This document shows, one piece after another, positions 1 to 7,412 of a DNA stretch of 64,000 nt (its first letter is position 1; each line of letters opens with the position of its first letter). The position numbers and the translations under genes were made by a program. The notes beneath the pieces were generated by a model that was not told the DNA's origin, made no database searches, and saw nothing but the letters and a program-made list of their open reading frames with translations. Source of the DNA: Sphingomonadales bacterium (GTDB taxonomy: Bacteria > Pseudomonadota > Alphaproteobacteria > Sphingomonadales > Sphingomonadaceae); NCBI GenBank assembly GCA_016704425.1, contig JADJAC010000011.1:372001-436000 (forward strand), in the 5' to 3' direction.

Positions 1-874
1 CAAGAGTCTCGCCAGCCGACCGTCCCAATCACCGATCACGGTGCGCACCCTCCTTACGCACACAGCGGGGCTGGGCTATGCCATTGTAACGACTGGGCCA
101 TTGCTCGACGCCTATGTGAAGAACGGGCTGTTTGCTGCACTGGTCAGTCGCAAGCCGATACCCGGCGTCCCTGCATTCCTGCGCAATCCTCCAACTCTGG
201 CAGAATTTGCCGATCGCCTTGCGACGCTGCCGCTCATTGCTGATCCTGGCGTCAAATGGAGCTATTCGGTCAGCCTCGACCTGATGGGCCGGTTGATCGA
301 AGTAGCGAGCGGCATGCCGTTTGAGGCGTTTGTGCAGAAGCGGATTTTCGATCCGTTGGGGATGACGAGCAGTTTCTGGCAGGTCCCTGCAAGCGAAATT
401 GGCCGTTTTACAACCAATCACGGCGCGACTCCCATCGGCACTGTACCGATCGATCCGGCCGGAGACAGCATCTATCTCGACCGGAATGCGCCGTTCGGCG
501 GATCTGGGCTCATCTCGTCGATGCGTGACTATGACCGCTTCCTGGCCATGTTGATGGGCGAGGGTGCGTTAGGGAGAACGCGCATCATGAAGCGCGAAAC
601 GGCCATACTTGGCATGTCGAATCTGGTGCATCCAGACACCCAGATGCAAAGCTGGGTGAAGGGGCAGGGGTTCGGCGCCGGGGGCCGGGTCAGGATAGCT
701 CCTGGTCCCAATGGCGAAGGCATCGGAACATTTGGCTGGGGTGGGGCGGCATCGACCATTGCATGGGTTGACCGCACACGCGGTATTCGCGCATCAGGCT
801 GGTCGCAAATCGTCACAAGGGGAGATGACGTGTTCTCATCGGGATTCGGCGAAGCCGTCTACGCAAGCCTGTGA
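1..874 (+). CDS. Serine hydrolase, beta-lactamase/class C family (5' end outside window)
   Basis: The reading frame is open from the first bases of the window, so the N-terminus, including the expected SxxK nucleophile motif, lies upstream. The visible part starts with the family signature ITVRTLLTHTAGL, followed by a YSV triad (the YxN position) in WSYSVSLDL, and GWGGAAST near the end, which matches the HTGxxG-like position. Proteins of this family are penicillin-binding-protein-like esterases or peptidases, often periplasmic, and the true substrate cannot be deduced. The stop codon overlaps the GTG start of nudC by 4 bp (GTGA), suggesting co-transcription. Family assignment is firm; function is open. 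Confidence 0.85.
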   Translation, partial: KSLASRPSQSPITVRTLLTHTAGLGYAIVTTGPLLDAYVKNGLFAALVSRKPIPGVPAFLRNPPTLAEFADRLATLPLIADPGVKWSYSVSLDLMGRLIEVASGMPFEAFVQKRIFDPLGMTSSFWQVPASEIGRFTTNHGATPIGTVPIDPAGDSIYLDRNAPFGGSGLISSMRDYDRFLAMLMGEGALGRTRIMKRETAILGMSNLVHPDTQMQSWVKGQGFGAGGRVRIAPGPNGEGIGTFGWGGAASTIAWVDRTRGIRASGWSQIVTRGDDVFSSGFGEAVYASL

Positions 875-1740
875 CACATCGACCAGGCTTTACAGGCTCT
901 CCGCTGGATCGGGCGGATCGGCTTCGGCATGACGTCGAGGCCTTCAATGGCCTGCTGAACGATTGGCGCGGGCGACTGCTTGGGATGGCAGGGCTCGATC
1001 CGCAACTTGACGCCGATGGGAGCCTGGTGTGGCACAGCATGGCGCAGGCCCCGCTCGAAGCGGAATTCATCCTGCTTGGTCTGATCGAGGAACGCCCGCA
1101 TTTTGCAATGCTGGTCGACGGTGATTCAACACCGATACGCTCCCCGGCGCTGTGGCAGGCTCTATCGCTTCTGCCGGCGGAAGAAGCCGCCATTTATGGC
1201 GCGGCCCGGTCCGTTATCGATTGGCACAATGCGAACCGTTATTGCGGCCGCTGCGGCGGGACGACGAAAGTGTTTCGTGCAGGCTGGGGACGGCGCTGCA
1301 GTGCCTGCGAGACCGAACATTTTCCCCGCACTGATCCGGTTGTGATCATGCTCGCCGAACATGAAGGCAAAGCGCTGGTTGGGCGGCAGTCGCGCTTCCC
1401 TCCGGGAAATTATTCGGCGCTTGCGGGGTTTCTTGAACCGGGGGAAAGCATTGAAGAAGCAGTGCGCCGAGAATTGAATGAGGAAGCAGGCATAACGACA
1501 GGCGCCGTCCGCTATGTGACGAGTCAGCCATGGCCGTTCGGCGGATCGCAATTGATGATCGCCTGCGTTGCAGAAACCATCGATCCCACGATTACGCTCG
1601 ACACAAATGAGCTTGAGGATGTGATGTGGGTGACCCGAGAAGAAGCGAGAGCTGCGCTGGCCGGTGAAGAGTCCGCCCCGTTTCGCGCGCCCCCGCCCTT
1701 TGCGATAGCGCACAGCCTGCTGCGGCACTGGGCAGCCTGA
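871..1740 (+). CDS. nudC: NADH pyrophosphatase / NAD-capped RNA decapping Nudix hydrolase NudC
   Basis: This 289-residue protein shows the NudC architecture. A four-cysteine zinc ribbon (YCGRCGG ... RCSACE) sits near residues 122-148. A Nudix box follows (GFLEPGESIEEAVRRELNEE with AG after it). The family-specific SQPWPFGGS element comes next; most NudC proteins have SQPWPFPxS. The family hydrolyses NADH to NMNH and AMP and removes NAD caps from RNA in the cytoplasm. Start is GTG at 871, overlapping the TGA of the preceding hydrolase by 4 bp, so translation is probably coupled. Length is slightly above the E. coli enzyme because of an N-terminal domain typical of alphaproteobacteria. Confidence 0.95.
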   Translation: MTHRPGFTGSPLDRADRLRHDVEAFNGLLNDWRGRLLGMAGLDPQLDADGSLVWHSMAQAPLEAEFILLGLIEERPHFAMLVDGDSTPIRSPALWQALSLLPAEEAAIYGAARSVIDWHNANRYCGRCGGTTKVFRAGWGRRCSACETEHFPRTDPVVIMLAEHEGKALVGRQSRFPPGNYSALAGFLEPGESIEEAVRRELNEEAGITTGAVRYVTSQPWPFGGSQLMIACVAETIDPTITLDTNELEDVMWVTREEARAALAGEESAPFRAPPPFAIAHSLLRHWAA

Positions 1741-1754
1741 CGTCGGTTCGACAT

Positions 1755-2930
1755 CTAGCCCTTTGCTTTCGAGTCTCTGACCAACTCGTCGGCAATTGCC
1801 AAAGCACGGGCCTCATCGGGAAAGCCTTCGGCAATCCATTGCGCCTCTGTTTTCTGGAGAAGCCGAGCGACTTCGGGACCGGCCTTGACACCGCGCGCAA
1901 CGATTGCACCGCCTGTCAGTGGAAATGCCGGCACTGTCCAGCCGTTGAGGGTCGCGAGCGCATTGGCGTGACTGCCGAGCATAAGGCGGTCCCGCGCGGC
2001 TTCCAGCCCGATCCGGTAAGCCAGACTGCGCGGGTTGGCGGCATCGGCATCCTCCCGCCCGGCGGCCAGCACCAGCCGCTTGGTGGCGAGCTTTGAAAGC
2101 TTGAGCCTTTTGGCAACTGCCCCAGCAGTTTCCCCATTGGCCGGGATGAGGCTTGCAAGCCGACGAACCGGGTCGGGCGAGTCTTCTATCGCGACAAGCG
2201 CTGCCAGACCTTCAGCCGTGATGATCTCCGGCAGAACCGGCAGAAAGATGCCGGTCGAAAGCATCAACCGAACCGTCTCTACAGGGCGAGGCAGAGCAAG
2301 GAGTTTCAATAGCTCATCCGCGATTCTCTCGCGCGAAAGGGCCATAAGGTCATTGGCTCGCTCGCCGCAGGCCTTGAGAGAGGCAGGGTCGGGCGCCCCT
2401 TTGCCGAAACGGGCATGAAACCGGAAGAAGCGCAGGATCCGCAAATGGTCCTCGGCAATCCGCTGGAGCGGTTCTCCGATGAAGCGGACGAGACCGGCTG
2501 CCAGATCGCTTTCGCCGCCAAAATAGTCGAACAACTCCCCCGTCTCCGGATCGGCATAAAGTGCGTTGATAGTAAAATCGCGCCGGGCCGCGTCCTCGCG
2601 CCAATCATCAGTGTAGGCGATCGTTGCTCGTCGTCCATCTGTGGATACGTCACGGCGCAAGGTGGTGACTTCGACGGGGCCGGAAGACAGGACAGCGGTC
2701 ACGGTGCCATGCGCAATGCCCGTCGGCACGGCCTTTATCCGGGCCTTCTGCAATCGGGCAGTGACCTCTTGCGGCTCCAGCTTTGTCGCGAGATCGATAT
2801 CCTTGATCGGTTCTCCTGCCAGCATGTCGCGAACAGCGCCGCCGACGAATCGCGTCGCGCCGTCGATGCTCCCGAGGATGCGGGCGAGCGCACGCAACCC
2901 GACGCGGTCCGGCAGCATCACCGTCCCCAT
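1755..2930 (-). CDS. cca: CCA tRNA nucleotidyltransferase / poly(A) polymerase family
   Basis: The product belongs to the class II nucleotidyltransferases that add or repair the 3' CCA of tRNA. The N-terminal catalytic core shows RFVGGAVRDMLAG, then the DxD metal pair in IKDIDLAT, and RRDFTINALYAD, all hallmark motifs, followed by the helical neck and body. Two starts are plausible: ATG 2930 (391 aa) and ATG 2918 (387 aa). The second forms a TGATG overlap with the stop of the upstream Nudix gene and has GGGGA 5 bp before it, so it may be the coupled start actually used. The gene is last in a four-gene minus-strand run (GNAT, DUF1285, Nudix, cca). Alphaproteobacterial genomes often pair this Nudix gene with cca. 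Confidence 0.93.
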   Translation of the reverse strand: MGTVMLPDRVGLRALARILGSIDGATRFVGGAVRDMLAGEPIKDIDLATKLEPQEVTARLQKARIKAVPTGIAHGTVTAVLSSGPVEVTTLRRDVSTDGRRATIAYTDDWREDAARRDFTINALYADPETGELFDYFGGESDLAAGLVRFIGEPLQRIAEDHLRILRFFRFHARFGKGAPDPASLKACGERANDLMALSRERIADELLKLLALPRPVETVRLMLSTGIFLPVLPEIITAEGLAALVAIEDSPDPVRRLASLIPANGETAGAVAKRLKLSKLATKRLVLAAGREDADAANPRSLAYRIGLEAARDRLMLGSHANALATLNGWTVPAFPLTGGAIVARGVKAGPEVARLLQKTEAQWIAEGFPDEARALAIADELVRDSKAKG

Positions 2931-3511
2931 TGCAGACGCCTTGAAAGATTGACGAGCATCGCTGCGGTCGCCCCCCAGATGCGAAATCCGTCCCAATGCA
3001 TCTCATAATAGTGTCGCTGCGTTCCGTGCCAATCCAGCGAACGTCGCGCATGATTCGCGGCATCCAGCACATAGGACAGCGGTGCTTCGAAGATTGCCTC
3101 CACTTCGTCGGCATTGGGATGGAGATCGAGGTCCGGGGGGACGACAACAATAACAGGCGTCACGTCAAAGCCAGTGATGGTGCGATAGCGGTCGGCAAGT
3201 CCGACAAATTCTGCGGATGAAGGCGGCAAGGCAATTTCCTCGTGTGCTTCACGCAGGGCAGCCGCGACAATGTCGGCATCGCCTTCATCCACGCGTCCAC
3301 CGGGAAAGGCAACTTGGCCAGGGTGCTTGCGCATCGTATCCGGGCGTTTGGTCAGAATGAGTCCCGGCTCTGCCCGATCTGTCACGGCCACAAGCACGGC
3401 CGCATCGACGCCGGGTTCGGCACGAAGATGGAGCGCGTCGCCCGCAAGCAGGTCAACCGCGGCGGATGGGGTTGCTTCAAGAGCTGCACGCAAACGGATT
3501 GCAAGGGTCAT
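2918..3511 (-). CDS. CoA pyrophosphatase-type Nudix hydrolase
   Basis: This 197-residue Nudix protein has the UPF0035/CoAse signature KHPGQVAFPGGRVDEGD, leading straight into the Nudix box (AALREAHEEI). Related enzymes (NudL, Nudt7/8) split CoA and CoA esters into phosphopantetheine and 3',5'-ADP. Start ATG 3511 overlaps the stop of the DUF1285 gene by 4 bp (ATGA), which fixes the start, and its own stop overlaps a start of cca. Substrate is inferred from the family motif only. Confidence 0.88.
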   Translation of the reverse strand: MTLAIRLRAALEATPSAAVDLLAGDALHLRAEPGVDAAVLVAVTDRAEPGLILTKRPDTMRKHPGQVAFPGGRVDEGDADIVAAALREAHEEIALPPSSAEFVGLADRYRTITGFDVTPVIVVVPPDLDLHPNADEVEAIFEAPLSYVLDAANHARRSLDWHGTQRHYYEMHWDGFRIWGATAAMLVNLSRRLQWGR

Positions 3512-4074
3512 GCTGCAGCCATCGCAAAGAACTGGCCATCGCTCCAAAGCCCGAGGGGCGTTGTCGCCTCTTCTAGCGCCATTTCGGCGAGTTCGTAATA
3601 GGGCGCCCGGGCAATCCGTGCCTCCATTCCGCCCCGCACTCCGATATAGGGCGCCGGCTCCCCTGCACGTTCGGTGAAGTGCAGCGGGTGCGCCGGCCCG
3701 GCGACAATCAGGTCTCCGGTATTGAGTCGAAAGGCCAGGCGGCGCGCTTGCCTTTGCCCTTCGCTCTTGACCTCGACGGCAATGAATGGCGCATCTTCAA
3801 CAATGATCGCCAGTTTTTCGGCTGGTGTGACGAGGACATGGCTACCATCCGGCTCGCGGCGGAGAATGGCAGAGAACAGCCGGATCATGTTGTGCCGCTC
3901 AATCGGCGATCCTTCATGAAACCAGCGGCCATCTCGCGCGATCCGCATCGCGCTGTCCCCGACATGCTCGGGGTGCCAGCTGTCGACTGGCGGCAATTTG
4001 CGGTCAGCGGCCATCTGGGCAATCTGGGCCAGCGAGAGACGCGACAGGTCTTCAGGAAGTTCGGCCATTGGCAT
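3508..4074 (-). CDS. DUF1285 family protein
   Basis: This 188-residue cytoplasmic protein of the DUF1285 family matches in length and in the pattern of conserved blocks (RDGRWFHEGSPIERHNMIRLF and a C-terminal GLWSDGQFFAM). No catalytic function is established for the family. The start is placed at MPMAEL, just downstream of the GNAT stop at 4085; the open frame extends further 5', but that part overlaps the neighbouring gene and reads like out-of-frame GNAT sequence. The gene overlaps the Nudix gene by 4 bp, so it is likely co-transcribed with the Nudix and CCA genes, a conserved alphaproteobacterial neighbourhood. Confidence 0.85.
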   Translation of the reverse strand: MPMAELPEDLSRLSLAQIAQMAADRKLPPVDSWHPEHVGDSAMRIARDGRWFHEGSPIERHNMIRLFSAILRREPDGSHVLVTPAEKLAIIVEDAPFIAVEVKSEGQRQARRLAFRLNTGDLIVAGPAHPLHFTERAGEPAPYIGVRGGMEARIARAPYYELAEMALEEATTPLGLWSDGQFFAMAAA

Positions 4075-4084
4075 GGCCCGGTCT

Positions 4085-4615
4085 TTATGCGGCAATGCGC
4101 CCGCTTGCAAAGCCCGGATCGGGAATGATGCGTCCTTCCGCCGGGACACCGTCCGGGCGACTGATCCGCGCAAGCAAGCGCCGGCGCTCGACAGGGCCGG
4201 GAACGATCCAGTCCGCAGTGGCCTCAGCCGTGAAATCGAAGAAGCGGCCATAATATTCCGGATCACCGATCATCACCAGGACATCATGGCCCTGTTCGGC
4301 CGCTGCTGCGACAAGTGCTTCCATCAGCTTTCTGCCAAGACCAGAGCGTTGGATTTCGGGCATGACGGCAACGGGGCCGACAAGAGTCATTGGTGTCTTG
4401 CGCCCATCCGTGCCCTCAAGCGCAACCGGCCAGCTCTGCAATGTCCCGACAAGGCGATCACCGTCACGCGCAGCAAAGCTGAGGGCGGGCACAGCACACA
4501 CGCCTTCGCGCATGCGATAGGCCGTCCGGGCCTTGCGGTCGGCACCGAATGCTGCGTCGAGCAGAGCTTCGACATGTGCGGGGTCAACCCGCTCCAGTGG
4601 AACGATCTCAATCAT
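4085..4615 (-). CDS. GNAT family N-acetyltransferase (YhbS-like)
   Basis: This 176-residue GNAT-fold acetyltransferase carries the acetyl-CoA pyrophosphate loop QRSGLG in LVGPVAVMPEIQRSGLG, preceded by the beta4 strand, and YYGRFFDF downstream, a pattern of the YhbS subgroup. It would transfer an acetyl group from acetyl-CoA to an unknown amine. Start ATG 4615 (MIEIVPLERV) is chosen because residues upstream in the open frame are low-complexity and lie opposite the folB-like promoter. It is divergent from the folB-like gene, leaving about 85 bp for two promoters. Confidence 0.88.
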   Translation of the reverse strand: MIEIVPLERVDPAHVEALLDAAFGADRKARTAYRMREGVCAVPALSFAARDGDRLVGTLQSWPVALEGTDGRKTPMTLVGPVAVMPEIQRSGLGRKLMEALVAAAAEQGHDVLVMIGDPEYYGRFFDFTAEATADWIVPGPVERRRLLARISRPDGVPAEGRIIPDPGFASGRIAA

Positions 4616-4700
4616 CAGAGCGCGGCCCAATAGCGCCCGGCGGGCAAATGTGAAGCGAGGATTGGTTGCAGCGAAGATTTTTCGCACTATGGGGCAGCCC

Positions 4701-5081
4701 ATGACTGCGACACGTGACCGACTGACGCTTGAAGTGCGGGACCTTGATGTGCCGGTGCTTACGGGCATTTATTCCGAAGAGACGCATCTGCCCCAGCCAC
4801 TGCGTATCTCTGTTGCGGTGGAGCTGGATTGCCAGGATCGTTTCACGCCAGAGACGCCCCTGACCGCGTCCAAGAATTATATGGATATCAAGCGCGCCAT
4901 GACGGCAGCGCTGCCCGAAGGCATGCATTTCGTTCTGATCGAAGCGGTCGCCGATCATATTGCCGAAACGCTGTTCGTCGAGGATAGCCGGGTGACGCAA
5001 GTGACAGTCAAGATCGTCAAGCTCGCCATTGCTGATGCTGGCGAAGCGATTGGCATTACTCTGGTGCGGAACCGCCCATGA
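4701..5081 (+). CDS. Dihydroneopterin aldolase-like protein (FolB family)
   Basis: The product is about 126 residues, the usual size of FolB. It has the order of the tunnelling-fold family: an N-terminal strand (LTLEVRDLDVPVLTGIYSEE), then NYMDIKRAM, and a central FVLIEAVADHIAETLF segment carrying the conserved glutamate. FolB cleaves 7,8-dihydroneopterin to 6-hydroxymethyl-dihydropterin, and related enzymes epimerise dihydroneopterin or dihydromonapterin phosphates. The next gene, 11 bp downstream, encodes a pteridine-reductase-type SDR, which supports a pterin/folate role. ATG 4701 has GGGG 7 bp upstream; ATG 4689 is an alternative start. Confidence 0.85.
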   Translation: MTATRDRLTLEVRDLDVPVLTGIYSEETHLPQPLRISVAVELDCQDRFTPETPLTASKNYMDIKRAMTAALPEGMHFVLIEAVADHIAETLFVEDSRVTQVTVKIVKLAIADAGEAIGITLVRNRP

Positions 5082-5091
5082 AGGATGTGTC

Positions 5092-5874
5092 TTGAAGCTG
5101 GCACTGGTCACCGGCGGCTTCAGGCGGCTGGGGGCCGCGATTGCTGCGCGGCTGGCAAGCGAAGGCTGGGCGCTTGCACTCCATTGTCGGGAAGCGGCAG
5201 AGCCCGACCACGACCTTGCCGCCATTCTTGCGCTGCACCGGACGCAATGGCAGGGCTTCGCTTGTGACCTTTCGGATGGAGCAGCGGTCAGCGCCCTCCT
5301 GCCGCGCATAGTCAAGCATTTTGGCGAAGCGCCGGAGCTGATCGTGAACAATGCCTCACGCTTCGTGGCGGACGATTCTGTAACGCTTTCACACGAGGAA
5401 CTGGCCGTACATATGGCTGTCAATCTTACAGCACCGGTCCTGCTTGCGACGGGCCTGGCGGCGCAACTGGCCCCTGACCGGACGGGCGCCGTGATCAACA
5501 TCACCGACCAGCGCGTTCGCCAGCCCAATGGCGACCAGTTGAGCTATACCTTGTCCAAACAGGCGCTTGCGGCGGCAACAATCACATTGGCGCGGGCGCT
5601 GGCTCCCGGAGTGCGCGTCAATGCGGTTGCCCCGGGCCTCACCTTGCCGACTGAGGAGTATCGTCCGGCCCAGATGGTGGCGCTCGAAGCGATGATGCCA
5701 CTGGGGCGCCTGCCCGAGCCGGACCAGATTGCCGACGCGGTTGCCTGGCTCGCAAACGCTGAAGCCGTTACCGGCCAGACAATCTTTGTAGACGGGGGCG
5801 CATCCCTCAAGAGCTTCGAGCGGGACTTTGTGTCCGTCGTCAGAACATTTGGCACTGATGGCTGCGTAAATTAG
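5092..5874 (+). CDS. Pteridine reductase-type SDR, C-terminus replaced by IS insertion
   Basis: This 260-residue NAD(P)H-dependent SDR starts at TTG 5092, with AAGGA 7 bp upstream. It has the pteridine-reductase variant of the cofactor motif, TG-x3-R-x-G (TGGFRRLG). It uses an Asp-Tyr-Lys triad (ITD ... SYTLSK, Asp and Tyr 13 residues apart), as in PTR1 and FolM, instead of Ser-Tyr-Lys. With the FolB-like gene just upstream, a role in reducing dihydropterin, dihydromonapterin or folate is likely. The last 13 residues (SVVRTFGTDGCVN) are encoded by the left end of the IS at 5831. The ancestral end can be read at 7345-7412 as LKSFERDFV followed by YLGSADTVRGES, 12 residues beyond the shared valine. 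The catalytic core is intact, but the C-terminal tail is foreign, so activity is uncertain. Confidence 0.88.
   Translation: MKLALVTGGFRRLGAAIAARLASEGWALALHCREAAEPDHDLAAILALHRTQWQGFACDLSDGAAVSALLPRIVKHFGEAPELIVNNASRFVADDSVTLSHEELAVHMAVNLTAPVLLATGLAAQLAPDRTGAVINITDQRVRQPNGDQLSYTLSKQALAAATITLARALAPGVRVNAVAPGLTLPTEEYRPAQMVALEAMMPLGRLPEPDQIADAVAWLANAEAVTGQTIFVDGGASLKSFERDFVSVVRTFGTDGCVN
5804..5830. repeat. 27-bp direct repeat, left copy (probable target duplication)
   Basis: These 27 bases, beginning CCCTCAAGAG and ending GGGACTTTG, recur without mismatch at 7345-7371, exactly flanking the IS termini. The next base (T) also matches because it is both the first base of the IS and the next base of the target. 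The repeat lies in the 3' end of the pteridine-reductase-like gene. IS3-family insertions normally duplicate 3-5 bp, so this length is exceptional. Confidence 0.95.
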
Positions 5875-5905
5875 CGGAGCGTTGGCCTCGTCTGTTTGGT
5901 TGATG

Positions 5906-6886
5906 TTATGCGGCTAGCTTGCGGTGTTGCAAGCGCCGATCTTCGATGGTGTGTCGTTTGATCCTTTCTCGCTGTTTGATGATGGCTTCAGCCCTGCCGA
6001 AGTAGGCATCGGCAGGCGTTACGTTGTTCAGGCTCTCATGATAGCGCCGATGGTTGTAGTGCTCCACGAACGCCTCGATCTGCCGTTCCAGATCGCCGGG
6101 CAGGAAGTAGTTTTCCAAGAGGATGCGGTTCTTGAGTGTCTGGTGCCAGCGTTCGATCTTGCCTTGGGTTTGCGGATGCAGCGGTGCGCCGCGCACATGG
6201 CTCATTTTCTGCGCTTCGATATATTCGGCCAGCTCGCCCGCGATGTAACTGGGTCCATTATCGCTGAGCAGCCGTGGCTTGTGCTGCACCGTTGCCGACG
6301 AGCAGCCTGAAGCCTGCAAGGCCATATCCAGCGTGTCGGTGACATCCTCGGCCCGCATGTTGGTGCAAAGCTTCCAACTGATGATGTAGCGTGAGAAGTC
6401 GTCGAGCACCGTGGACAGGTACATCCAGCCCCAGCCGATGATCTTGAAGTAGGTGAAGTCGGTCTGCCACATCTCGTTGGGCCGCGTCGTTTTGGTGTGG
6501 AACTCGTTGGTCGCCTTGATGACGACATAGGCCGGGCTGGTGATGAGGTCATGGGCCTTCAACAGCCGGTAAACCGTGGCTTCGGACACGAAGTAACGCT
6601 TGTCGTCCGTGAACCTCACGGCCAGTTCCCGGGGGCTCAGTTCAGACTGCTCCAGCGCCAGCTCGATGATCTGGTCATGGATGGTATCGGGGATGCGGTT
6701 CCACACCCTGCTGGGCGCGGATGGGCGATCGGCAAGCGCCTCCGGCCCACCTTCGAGGTAGCGGTCGTACCAGCGGTAGAAGGTCCTGCGCGATACGCCC
6801 AGCTTGTCCAGGGTGAGCTTTGCGGGCAGATGCGACTGCTCGACGATCCTGATGATCTCGAGCTTTTCCGATGCGGGATATCTCAT
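5906..6886 (-). CDS. IS3-type transposase OrfB (DDE/rve integrase)
   Basis: This 326-residue integrase-core protein has an N-terminal HTH (KLGVSRRTFYRWYDRYLEG). The catalytic acidic residues of the rve fold can be located: the first Asp in MWQTDFTYF, the second in LLSDNGPSYIAG, and the Glu in QGKIERWHQTLK. This gives the D, D-35-E layout of IS3 transposases, with YHESLNNVTPADAYFGR at the C-terminus. It would act on the element ends to excise and insert the IS. The ATG lies in a different frame from OrfA and is preceded by an open region, so it is made either by frameshift fusion or by coupled re-initiation. Confidence 0.93.
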   Translation of the reverse strand: MRYPASEKLEIIRIVEQSHLPAKLTLDKLGVSRRTFYRWYDRYLEGGPEALADRPSAPSRVWNRIPDTIHDQIIELALEQSELSPRELAVRFTDDKRYFVSEATVYRLLKAHDLITSPAYVVIKATNEFHTKTTRPNEMWQTDFTYFKIIGWGWMYLSTVLDDFSRYIISWKLCTNMRAEDVTDTLDMALQASGCSSATVQHKPRLLSDNGPSYIAGELAEYIEAQKMSHVRGAPLHPQTQGKIERWHQTLKNRILLENYFLPGDLERQIEAFVEHYNHRRYHESLNNVTPADAYFGRAEAIIKQRERIKRHTIEDRRLQHRKLAA

Positions 6887-6908
6887 GCGTCGTCGTCCCC
6901 ATCCGCGA

Positions 6909-7295
6909 TCATGCTTTTTTGAGCAACCGGTTCTCCAGTGTCAGATCGGCGACGCATTCCTTCAATGCACGGGCTTCGCGGCGCAGATCATGTACCTCGC
7001 CGGTTGTGGCCGCACGAGCAGTGTCGCCGGCGAGGCGGCGCTTGCCCGCCTCCATGAACTCCTTCGACCAGGTGTAATACAGGCTCTGTGCAATGCCTTC
7101 CTTACGGCACAGCTCTGCAATGCTGTCGTCGCCGCGCAGGCCTTCCAGTACGATCCTGATCTTGTCCTCGGCAGAGAAGTGGCGCCGGGTTGCACGGCGA
7201 ATATCCTTCACCACACGTTCGGCAGAGGCCTTCGATTGGCCAGAGTGATTTGGTCTCATCTTCGTTCCTTCGTCACTACGACGAGACCAAATCAC
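6909..7295 (-). CDS. IS3-type transposase OrfA (HTH subunit)
   Basis: This is the short upstream ORF of the element: an HTH of the IS3/IS911 type (SIAELCRKEGIAQSLYYTWS) followed by a leucine-zipper-like helix (LRREARALKECVADLTLENRLL). Translation may start at 7295 or, more in line with homologues, at Met 7259. The frame ends at LLKKA-stop on a run of six A's. A -1 slip in that run would give KKSMIADGDDDA and stop on a TGA overlapping the OrfB ATG (ATGA). See the separate observation on this run. Confidence 0.9.
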   Translation of the reverse strand: MIWSRRSDEGTKMRPNHSGQSKASAERVVKDIRRATRRHFSAEDKIRIVLEGLRGDDSIAELCRKEGIAQSLYYTWSKEFMEAGKRRLAGDTARAATTGEVHDLRREARALKECVADLTLENRLLKKA

Positions 7296-7344
7296 TCCTT
7301 AAATCACAACCTCAAATCTGGGACAAAGGTGCTGACGGGGAACA

Positions 7345-7371
7345 CCCTCAAGAGCTTCGAGCGGGACTTTG
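7345..7371. repeat. 27-bp direct repeat, right copy
   Basis: Identical to 5804-5830. Beyond it, the pteridine-reductase-like frame continues to a natural stop at 7412 (TTGTTTACCTCGGG...), so this copy marks the far side of the interrupted gene. The stop codon of the convergent gene (TGA at 7350-7348) also lies inside this repeat. Confidence 0.95.
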
Positions 7372-7412
7372 TTTACCTCGGGTCCGCTGACACGGTCCGA
7401 GGCGAGTCCTGA
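7345..7412 (+). pseudogene. Detached 3' end of the pteridine reductase-like gene
   Basis: This 68-bp segment encodes LKSFERDFVYLGSADTVRGES and a TGA stop at 7410-7412, in the frame that continues the gene interrupted at 5830. It has no start of its own. Joined to the upstream part it would restore a 259-residue SDR, one residue shorter than the present hybrid product. It overlaps the 3' end of the minus-strand gene ending at 7348 by 65 bp, so the two genes overlapped tail-to-tail before the insertion. Confidence 0.85.

Larger units (their letters stand above)
5831..7344 (-). mobile_element. IS3-family-like insertion sequence, 1514 bp
   Basis: The element runs from TGTCCGTCGTCAG at 5831 to the complementary end CTGACGGGGAACA at 7344. 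The outer 13 bp of the inverted ends match at 10 positions, and partial similarity continues inward to about 29 bp. It encodes OrfA (HTH) and OrfB (DDE integrase), both on the minus strand, the usual IS3 layout. It sits in the 3' end of the pteridine-reductase-like gene, where that gene converges with the secreted-protein gene at 7348-8208, and is flanked by a perfect 27-bp direct repeat. Exact agreement of ends and repeat suggests a fairly recent insertion. Confidence 0.93.
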
